Positions 57,008-62,736 of a DNA stretch of 64,000 nt are shown one piece after another. The notes under the pieces are model-generated. The model was not told the DNA's origin, did not search any database, and saw nothing but the letters and a program-made list of their open reading frames with translations. Position 1 is the first letter of the stretch, and the number at the start of each line of letters is the position of its first letter. Made by a program: the position numbers and the translations under genes. Origin of the DNA: Christensenellaceae bacterium (GTDB lineage Bacteria > Bacillota > Clostridia > Christensenellales > Borkfalkiaceae); NCBI GenBank assembly GCA_948890655.1, contig CAQTYU010000003.1, positions 62,001 to 126,000 of the forward strand, written 5' to 3'.

Positions 57008-57517
57008 TTAAATACTTTTTAAATTTGTCTGAACGTATTCGCCGTTCTGTTCGGCGGAGGCGAGAACTTCGGAATTTATTTCGGTGCCCTTTTTTATGAT
57101 TACTTTGCCGTCTTTAACAACGTCGCTTTTAAGCCGCTTTACGGCGGGGATTATAATTACGTCGTCCATAAAAAGTTTTTCGGCGGGGTAAATTTTTTTG
57201 CCTATCTTTGCGCGTTGGATTTTTGCGCCTTTTAAGTCAATGTCGTTTAAGTTTCCTAGATATTTTCCGTTTTCGTTAAAACCCGCTCTGCCCAGTCTTA
57301 TCGGTTTGGAGGCTTTGATTGCGGTTTCTCTGTCTTCGAAAATTATTTTGCTGCCGATTGATACGATATTTTTAACGTCTATATAGAATTCGTTTTCGTC
57401 CTCGTCGGCACAGAGAAGGCAGACGAGCTTGCCCGCCGCGCCGTTGCACGATACCACGTAACCCGTTTTGCCGGAGGTGCTTTCAACTTTTTTGCCGTAT
57501 ATTTCAGAAATTTTCAT
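57008..57517 (-). CDS. PRC-barrel-like protein (169 aa)
   Basis: MKISEIYGKKVESTSGKTGYVVSCNGAAGK, followed by FYIDVKNIVSIGSKIIFED and a second repeat-like part (IRLGRAGFNENGKYLGNLNDI). The pattern of a small barrel starting with ISEIxGKxV...GKxGYV matches PRC-barrel/YlmC-type domains, which bind RNA or membranes in different systems. No membrane segment. It ends with a basic stretch and a polar tail. Single gene. Function uncertain. Confidence 0.55.
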   Translation of the reverse strand: MKISEIYGKKVESTSGKTGYVVSCNGAAGKLVCLLCADEDENEFYIDVKNIVSIGSKIIFEDRETAIKASKPIRLGRAGFNENGKYLGNLNDIDLKGAKIQRAKIGKKIYPAEKLFMDDVIIIPAVKRLKSDVVKDGKVIIKKGTEINSEVLASAEQNGEYVQTNLKSI

Positions 57518-57607
57518 ATTTTTTACTCCTTACGGTTTATAATATTGCGGATGAGGCACGGTTACCACAGGAAAAATTATATTATTTTGTCGAGAAAGCG
57601 GATTGAA

Positions 57608-57643
57608 AATCGCCGCCCGCGGAGTTTTCCGCGGGCGGCGATT
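57608..57643. terminator. terminator behind XRE gene of module B
   Basis: AATCGCCGCCCGCGGA (57608-57623), GTTT, TCCGCGGGCGGCGATT (57628-57643), with a T-run on the minus strand. Perfect 16-bp stem. Confidence 0.85.
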
Positions 57644-57646
57644 AAA

Positions 57647-57850
57647 TTATTCTTCTAAACCCAGTAAGTAATCGGCTGATATTTCGAAGATTTTACACAG
57701 TTGAATTATATATTGGGTGTCGGGCAGTCTTTTATCGTTTTCCCAAAAAGATATGCTGTCATACGTTAATCCAAGAAGTTTTGCCAGTTCCGTTTGGGAT
57801 AAATTTTTAGACGTGCGCTCGTCTTTTATTATTTGTCCTATTGACTTCAT
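57647..57850 (-). CDS. XRE-family regulator, module B
   Basis: 67 residues, a single HTH_3 domain (NLSQTELAKLLGLTYDSISFWENDKRLP) ending EISADYLLGLEE. On the minus strand the -10 TAATAT ends six bases before ATG, without SD, so the mRNA is probably leaderless. Divergent from the helical protein at 57921. The gap holds the inverted repeat GACAATAT-TACTAC-ATATTGTC (57853-57874). Confidence 0.85.
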   Translation of the reverse strand: MKSIGQIIKDERTSKNLSQTELAKLLGLTYDSISFWENDKRLPDTQYIIQLCKIFEISADYLLGLEE

Positions 57851-57852
57851 GA

Positions 57853-57912
57853 GACAATATTACTACATATTGTCGCAAAACGTTTGATACGCGACTATTT
57901 GTCGCATATAAT
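57853..57912. promoter_or_regulatory. divergent operator/promoter of module B
   Basis: Operator GACAATAT/ATATTGTC (57853-57874) covers the XRE -10. Rightward: TTGATA (57884-57889), 17-base spacer, TATAAT (57907-57912), followed by ATG 57921 after eight bases. Operator sequence differs from that of module A, so the two regulators should not cross-talk. Confidence 0.7.
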
Positions 57913-57920
57913 TATAAACA

Positions 57921-58145
57921 ATGAAACCGCATTTTGAAGAATTTGACAAATTGACAAAAGAAATCAACGGGTTGATTGACGAGTGTGAAAGGAAGTCGTT
58001 TGGATTTGCGGTTGTTTGCCGGGCTGACGACGGAAGAGGGGGCGTTAAAAGATTAAAACAAAATATAAAATCGTTAAAGAGGATTAAAGCTGATATACTT
58101 AAATATATAAAAGAGCTTGACAAGCTTACGGCGCGGTATAAATAG
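57921..58145 (+). CDS. small helical protein, module B (74 aa)
   Basis: MKPHFEEFDKLTKEINGLIDE..., then a Gly-rich turn (ADDGRGGVKRLKQN) and a basic helix KSLKRIKADILKYIKELDKLTARYK. Paralogue of 56588-56842 with the same length, turn and C-terminal ARYK/ARYE. The promoter -10 lies eight bases upstream and no SD is present. Function unknown; see module A. Confidence 0.7.
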   Translation: MKPHFEEFDKLTKEINGLIDECERKSFGFAVVCRADDGRGGVKRLKQNIKSLKRIKADILKYIKELDKLTARYK

Positions 58146-58163
58146 GTTCCGCGCCGATTTTTT
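58129..58163 (+). terminator. terminator overlapping the gene end (module B)
   Basis: CGGCGCGG (58129-58136) and CCGCGCCG (58149-58156), then ATTTTTT. As in module A the stem is formed partly by the last codons (ARY...). Confidence 0.8.
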
Positions 58164-58278
58164 GTGTTGCGCCTGTTTTTAGCAAGAAAAGTTTTGCGAT
58201 GAGAAAAAAGCGACGTATCCTTAACGGAAAAGATATTGAATGATTGGCGGAATTTGATAAAATAAGTTTACAGATGAC

Positions 58279-58307
58279 TTGACAGGTGTAAAGTTTTGGT
58301 GTAAACT
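58279..58307 (+). promoter_or_regulatory. promoter of NAD operon with NiaR-type box
   Basis: TTGACA (58279-58284), 17-base spacer, TAAACT (58302-58307). ACAGGTGT, the core known from NiaR (YrxA) boxes, overlaps the -35, and GGTGTAAA occurs twice (58285 and 58298), 13 bp apart. Because niaR is the last gene of the operon, feedback control by nicotinate is expected. Confidence 0.75.
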
Positions 58308-58312
58308 TGCAT

Positions 58313-58396
58313 ATGAATAATAAAGACGGGTTGACGGAAGTTATTTATAAACCGAAAGCGGAGTTAAATTTAAGGAAGAAGCCGGAAAATTGTTAA
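58313..58396 (+). CDS. short leader ORF (27 aa) before nadB
   Basis: ATG 58313 follows the -10 by five bases and encodes MNNKDGLTEVIYKPKAEL, then NLRKKPENC and a stop at 58394-58396. No SD; leaderless. It ends 11 bases before nadB and could couple translation to it. It may be an unimportant read-through of the leader, since no conserved motif is visible. Confidence 0.35.
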   Translation: MNNKDGLTEVIYKPKAELNLRKKPENC

Positions 58397-58407
58397 GAAA
58401 AGATTTT

Positions 58408-59727
58408 ATGAAAGAATTTGACGTTGTGATAGTCGGCGCGGGCGTGGCGGGGCTTAATTGCGCCCTGCACCTGCCGAGAGACAAGAAAATTTTGATAATT
58501 TGCAAAGGGAAGCCTGAAAAATGCGACAGTTATCTTGCGCAGGGCGGCATTTGCCGTATGCAGGGAGAGGAGGATTTTGAGGACTATTTTGCGGATACTA
58601 TGCGCGCGGGGCATTCGGAAAACAATCCCCCGGCGGTGGAGTGTATGATTAAATCCTCACCGAAGGTTATAGACGGGCTGATTTCGATTGGCGTGGACTT
58701 TGCGAAGAACGCGGACGGTTCTCTGGCGGTGACGCGCGAGGGCGGGCATTCGAAAAACCGCATTTGCTTTCATAAGGATTGCACGGGCAAGGAAATTACT
58801 TCGAAACTTGCCGCGCGGGTTTTTACGCTTGAAAACGTAACCGTTCTGCCGGAGACTACTATGCTCGATTTGATTTGCGCGGGGAACGAGTGCTTCGGCG
58901 CGGTGGTTTTAGACAACGCTTCGGGCGAGGTTAAAAAGATTTTTGCGCCCTACGTTGTGCTTGCGACGGGCGGCGTAGGGGGCGTTTACGAACACTCGAC
59001 GAACTACCGTATTCTGACGGGCGACGGCGTTGCTGTTTGCATTAGACGGGGCGTTGAAGTGGAGAATATCGATTACGTGCAAATTCACCCGACCACTCTT
59101 TACACCGAGCGCGAGGGGGAGCGGAGCTTTTTGATTTCGGAATCGGTGCGCGGCGAAGGGGCGGTTTTGCTTGACAAAAACTTTGAGAGGTTTTGCGACG
59201 AACTGCAGCCGAGGGACGTTGTTACCGCGGAAATTTTAAAGAAGATGGAAGAGGATAAAACTCCGCACGTGTGGCTGGATATGCGTGGGATTGACGAAAA
59301 AGAGGTGCGCGAACACTTTCCGTCAATAGTAAAAAGGTGCGCCGAAGAGGGGTTTGACGTTTTTAAGGAGTGCATACCCGTTGTGCCTGCGCAACATTAT
59401 TTTATGGGCGGAGTGAAGAGCGATTTGTTCGGGCGGACGACGATGAAGCGGCTTTATGCAGTGGGTGAAACGTGTTGTAACGGCGTGCACGGGGCAAACA
59501 GGCTTGCTTCGAACTCGCTTTTGGAAAGCTTGCTGTTTGCCGAACGCGCGGCGGGCGATATTACGGATAATTTTAAAGAGTTTGACGAAAAGGACGCCGT
59601 ATATGCCGCAAATAAGCTTGTTTGGAGCGATTATTCTAACCCCGAAGAGTTGCTTGAAAGTTATAAGAAATTATTGAAAAATAAGATAAGAGAGGCGGAA
59701 GATGAACGAAATAAGCATGAAAATTAA
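58408..59727 (+). CDS. nadB: L-aspartate oxidase
   Basis: 439 residues from ATG 58408; a start at 58390 is in frame but lacks a ribosome binding site. FAD fold VVIVGAGVAGLNCAL, YLAQGGICRM, catalytic-region DYVQIHPTTLY, AQHYFMGGVKSD and the C-terminal FAD motif GVHGANRLASNSLLE are all present. It oxidises aspartate to iminoaspartate, using fumarate or O2 as acceptor, for quinolinate synthesis. The partner quinolinate synthase nadA is not in the window. It overlaps nadC by 26 bases. The C-terminus is shorter than the E. coli enzyme. Confidence 0.93.
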   Translation: MKEFDVVIVGAGVAGLNCALHLPRDKKILIICKGKPEKCDSYLAQGGICRMQGEEDFEDYFADTMRAGHSENNPPAVECMIKSSPKVIDGLISIGVDFAKNADGSLAVTREGGHSKNRICFHKDCTGKEITSKLAARVFTLENVTVLPETTMLDLICAGNECFGAVVLDNASGEVKKIFAPYVVLATGGVGGVYEHSTNYRILTGDGVAVCIRRGVEVENIDYVQIHPTTLYTEREGERSFLISESVRGEGAVLLDKNFERFCDELQPRDVVTAEILKKMEEDKTPHVWLDMRGIDEKEVREHFPSIVKRCAEEGFDVFKECIPVVPAQHYFMGGVKSDLFGRTTMKRLYAVGETCCNGVHGANRLASNSLLESLLFAERAAGDITDNFKEFDEKDAVYAANKLVWSDYSNPEELLESYKKLLKNKIREAEDERNKHEN

Positions 59728-60562
59728 CGCGGACGAACTGATTAGGCTTGCCCTTAAAGAGGACGTGACGAGCGGGGATATAAGCACGGACGCCGTTTTA
59801 AAGGAATTTAAAGAGGGCACGGTCGATTTGATTTGCAAGCAGGACGGAATTGTTTGCGGGTTGCAGGTGTTTGAGCGCGTTTTTAAGATTTTAGACGAAA
59901 AAACGCGCGTTGAATTCTTTGTTAAAGACGGCGATAAGGTTGCAAAAGGGCAGCATATTGCCGTAGTAACGGGGGATATGCGCGTGCTTTTGACGGGCGA
60001 GCGCACGGCATTGAACTATTTGCAGAGGATGAGCGGAATAGCAACTTATACCCATGAAACGGCGGCGCTTTTGAAGGGCACGAAAACCAGACTTCTGGAC
60101 ACCCGCAAGACCACGCCGAATATGCGGTTGTTTGAAAAATACGCCGTTAAGACGGGCGGGGGGAACAACCACCGTTATAACCTTTCGGACGCGGTTATGC
60201 TTAAAGACAACCATATAGGCGCGGCGGGAGGAATTAAAGAAGCGGTTGCGGCGGCGAGGGCGCACTGTTCGTTTGTGCACAAGATAGAAGTGGAGTGCGA
60301 AAACCTTGAAATGTGCCGCGAGGCTGTTGAAGCGGGCGCGGATATAATTATGCTTGACAATATGCCGGTTGCCGATATGAAGGCGGCGGTGAAAATGATT
60401 GCGGGACGGGCGCTTACCGAGTGCAGCGGAAACGTTACGCGCGAGAACGTGAAAAATATTGCGGAGACGGGGGTTGATTTCGTTTCGAGCGGGGCGCTTA
60501 CGCATTCCGCGCCGATACTCGATTTGTCGCTGAAAAATTTGCGTCCGACGGAGGCGAAATGA
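59702..60562 (+). CDS. nadC: quinolinate phosphoribosyltransferase (nicotinate-nucleotide pyrophosphorylase)
   Basis: 286 residues. Family motifs: ALKEDVTSGDISTDAV, RTALNYLQRMSGIAT, TRLLDTRKTTPNMR, GGGNNHRYNLSDAVMLKDNH, EVECENLEM, DIIMLDNM, ALTECSGNVTRENV and GVDFVSSGALTHS. Active-site Arg, Lys and His residues are intact. Converts quinolinate and PRPP to nicotinate mononucleotide. It overlaps both nadB and niaR, so the three are one mRNA. Confidence 0.95.
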   Translation: MNEISMKINADELIRLALKEDVTSGDISTDAVLKEFKEGTVDLICKQDGIVCGLQVFERVFKILDEKTRVEFFVKDGDKVAKGQHIAVVTGDMRVLLTGERTALNYLQRMSGIATYTHETAALLKGTKTRLLDTRKTTPNMRLFEKYAVKTGGGNNHRYNLSDAVMLKDNHIGAAGGIKEAVAAARAHCSFVHKIEVECENLEMCREAVEAGADIIMLDNMPVADMKAAVKMIAGRALTECSGNVTRENVKNIAETGVDFVSSGALTHSAPILDLSLKNLRPTEAK

Positions 60563-61068
60563 AGGGTGAAAAGAGGCGCGAGGAAATTCTGAGCCTTATC
60601 GGGAACACCGAAAATCCCATTCCCGCAAACGTTTTGAAGGAGCGTTTTAAAGTGTCGCGGCAGGTGATTGTGCAGGACATCGCAGTTTTGCGCGCGGGGG
60701 GATTCGATATTACATCGACTAACCGCGGCTACGTTCTGGGCAGGACGGCAAGGGCTTCGCGTGTGTTTAAATGCAGACATTCCTTTGACGAAATAGTGGA
60801 CGAGGGGGTGTTGGTTATTGAAAGCGGCGGACGGATTGAGGATATTTACGTAAACCACCGCGTTTACGGAAGGATTTCGGCAAAGCTGGACTTATATAAC
60901 CGCACTAACGTTGAAGAGCTTTACCGCTCGCTCGTTTCGGGGGCTTCGAAACCTTTGATGAGCGTGACTGACGGTTATCATTACCACACTATAACCGCGG
61001 AGACCGAGGAGGTTTTGGACGGCATAGAAAGGACGCTGAGAGAAAGAGGCTTTTTGATTGAAATTTAA
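60559..61068 (+). CDS. niaR: NiaR-type NAD repressor (3H domain)
   Basis: 169 residues. An N-terminal HTH_11 domain (PANVLKERFKVSRQVIVQDIAVLRAGGFDI) and a C-terminal 3H domain with three conserved His regions (CRHSFDEIVDE, VNHRVYG, DGYHYHTIT), which binds nickel and nicotinate in YrxA homologues. It represses NAD genes when nicotinate is present (family knowledge). The predicted box lies in the operon promoter at 58279-58307. Translation begins by ATGA overlap with nadC. Confidence 0.92.
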   Translation: MKGEKRREEILSLIGNTENPIPANVLKERFKVSRQVIVQDIAVLRAGGFDITSTNRGYVLGRTARASRVFKCRHSFDEIVDEGVLVIESGGRIEDIYVNHRVYGRISAKLDLYNRTNVEELYRSLVSGASKPLMSVTDGYHYHTITAETEEVLDGIERTLRERGFLIEI

Positions 61069-61092
61069 GTTTGCGATAAATTTTAAAGTAGA

Positions 61093-61132
61093 AAACGGCT
61101 CCCGCTTTAATCAATGCGGGAGCCGTTTTTTT
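61093..61132 (+). terminator. terminator of NAD operon
   Basis: AAACGGCTCCCGC (61093-61105), ten-base loop, GCGGGAGCCGTTT (61116-61128), then T's. Confidence 0.9.
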
Positions 61133-61213
61133 GCGGAAATAATTTTATTTTTGAAATGCCGCGGCGGTCGCCAGTTGTGCAAGCCGCTTTTTTACGCACG
61201 TAAGACTGACTTT

Positions 61214-61924
61214 TTATTGCCGTTCGGCGGACTGGCGGCGACGGCGTTTGGTCCAGCAGATAAAGCCGTAAAAATCGTTTATTAAAAATATCGAGAAACA
61301 GACGACCATTGGAACGTAGTTTAAACTTTGCGCGCAGGCGAGCGACCATAAAACGATGAGAACTGCGTCGTTGAGCATAAACACGGCGGCATATGCGGGG
61401 ACGCGCAGAACCATTAAAAACAGAGCGGAAAAACTTGTTGCAACCGAAATTGTGCTGAAAATTAAATTTTCGGTTTTAAGTTCGCGCAGAATAAAATAAA
61501 AAGCCGTGGTGACCGCCGCGGTTGAAATAAGCATAATTACGGCATATTTGGGGGTTAATTTGCCTGTTTTGGTTTCGGCGGAGCCTTTTTTTGCAGGATT
61601 TTTAAGCCAGCTTATTAAAGACGCCGTGCAAACGGGAATTTGCATTGCAAGGTAAATTATCATTTCGCCGTAGTATCCGAAAAAGTATGAAACCGCGGCG
61701 TATACGGCGCTGAACGCCAGCATAAGCATTAATCCGAAAGCGTCGCCCTTCGCCGCGAAGACGAGGGAGGTTACGCCGATTAAAGAGACGGCGAGCGTGG
61801 CGAAGTCGGCGCTTTTGACGGCGAAAAAGGAAGCGGTTATTCCTGCGAGGGAGATTATCCAGAGCGACCATTCGAATTTCGTTAAGTTTTTGAAAGGGTT
61901 GCGGAGTTTGGGTTTGTTTTTCAT
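61214..61924 (-). CDS. pnuC: PnuC-family vitamin transporter (likely nicotinamide riboside)
   Basis: 236 residues with about seven membrane helices. Signatures: SLWIISLAGITASFFAVKS near the start, PVCTASLISWLKN, and NDFYGFICWTKRRRR at the C-terminus (the DxYGxxxW motif). PnuC carries nicotinamide riboside; relatives carry thiamine or riboflavin, and the neighbouring NAD operon favours NR. AAAAGGA precedes ATG. A structured leader with its own consensus promoter lies upstream. Confidence 0.88.
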   Translation of the reverse strand: MKNKPKLRNPFKNLTKFEWSLWIISLAGITASFFAVKSADFATLAVSLIGVTSLVFAAKGDAFGLMLMLAFSAVYAAVSYFFGYYGEMIIYLAMQIPVCTASLISWLKNPAKKGSAETKTGKLTPKYAVIMLISTAAVTTAFYFILRELKTENLIFSTISVATSFSALFLMVLRVPAYAAVFMLNDAVLIVLWSLACAQSLNYVPMVVCFSIFLINDFYGFICWTKRRRRQSAERQ

Positions 61925-61961
61925 AAAAATCCTTTTCGGGGCGTTTAATGCCAGTACAAAT

Positions 61962-62041
61962 AAAAAAGCGCCCGTGCCGCGCCTTCAAAGACCTAACGGA
62001 GCGACAGAGTGCTTTAAACGGCTACCCGGCGGCAACCGTTG
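61962..62041 (-). ncRNA. structured leader RNA of pnuC (possible riboswitch/attenuator)
   Basis: On the minus strand, RNA from the promoter at 62047-62075 begins near 62041 with a 10-bp hairpin AACGGUUGCC/GGUAGCCGUU (62040-62017, loop GCCG). Next, UUUAAAG can pair with CUUUGAA, and the same GAA, with GGCGC, can instead pair in GAAGGCGC/GCGCUUU to make a terminator followed by six U (ends near 61962). Two mutually exclusive pairings before a terminator are the design of a riboswitch expression platform. No known riboswitch consensus was recognised. It could also be an independent small RNA. Confidence 0.55.
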
Positions 62042-62046
62042 ATTTT

Positions 62047-62075
62047 ATTATACGTGCCGCGTTTTGTTATGTCAA
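62047..62075 (-). promoter_or_regulatory. consensus promoter of pnuC leader
   Basis: Read on the minus strand: TTGACA (62075-62070), 17-base spacer, TATAAT (62052-62047). A perfect match to the sigma-A consensus. Confidence 0.85.
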
Positions 62076-62207
62076 GGGAATAGAGCGGGCGGGATTGCCG
62101 TCGGTTAGAAAAATTTGAAAATATTTTTAAATTTTGCCAACAAAACGGGTTGATAAGTTATTATACAGGTGTAAGCAGTTAAACTTACTGTAACTCCGGA
62201 GGAAGTT

Positions 62208-62732
62208 ATGACGCTTGACAAGCTGATGATAAGATTCTCGGACGGGGACGTTTCCGCGTTCGGGGATATATACGCGCAAACGCGAAAGACGGTGTATTTT
62301 ATTGCGCTATCGATTGTAAAAGAAAAGCCGCTGGCGGAAGACGTTATGCAGTCGGCGTATTTAGACGTGATTAAAAACGCTTCGAAATACCGCGCCGGCA
62401 CGAACGCGGCGGCTTGGATTGCGCGTATTGCAAAAAACGAGGCTCTGGCTTTGAAAAAGAAGCGGGGGCGCGAATTTTACGTTGACGAGCATGAAAATCT
62501 GAACGTTTTCGGAACGGAGCAGACGGACGACTTCGGATTGTTGACGGAGACGGCGAAAAAGTCTTTGCCGGAAGACGAATTTCTTATTCTGATGCTTGCG
62601 GCGGCAGAAGGGTACAAACGGCGCGAAATAGCGGAACTCCTGGATATGCCTGTACCTACGGTTACCTGGAAGTACAAGAGGGCTACCGAAAAGATGCGTG
62701 ATGTTTTCCGCGACGGATTTGGGGAGGAATAA
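62208..62732 (+). CDS. ECF-type RNA polymerase sigma factor
   Basis: 174 residues. Sigma region 2 (FGDIYAQTRKTVYFIALSIVKEKPLAEDVMQSAYLDV, residues about 18-52) and region 4 (PEDEFLILMLAAAEGYKRREIAELLDMPVPTVTWKYKRATEKM, about 118-160). No region 1 or 3, so it is an extracytoplasmic-function sigma factor. GGAGG precedes ATG. The next gene, four bases downstream, encodes a membrane protein with a cytosolic N-terminus, the usual anti-sigma arrangement. Confidence 0.92.
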   Translation: MTLDKLMIRFSDGDVSAFGDIYAQTRKTVYFIALSIVKEKPLAEDVMQSAYLDVIKNASKYRAGTNAAAWIARIAKNEALALKKKRGREFYVDEHENLNVFGTEQTDDFGLLTETAKKSLPEDEFLILMLAAAEGYKRREIAELLDMPVPTVTWKYKRATEKMRDVFRDGFGEE

Positions 62733-62736
62733 ATTT

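Noticed and set aside
61058..61285. Plus-strand open frame at the end of the NAD operon
   Set aside because: It overlaps the operon terminator and the antisense of pnuC, and has no ribosome binding site.
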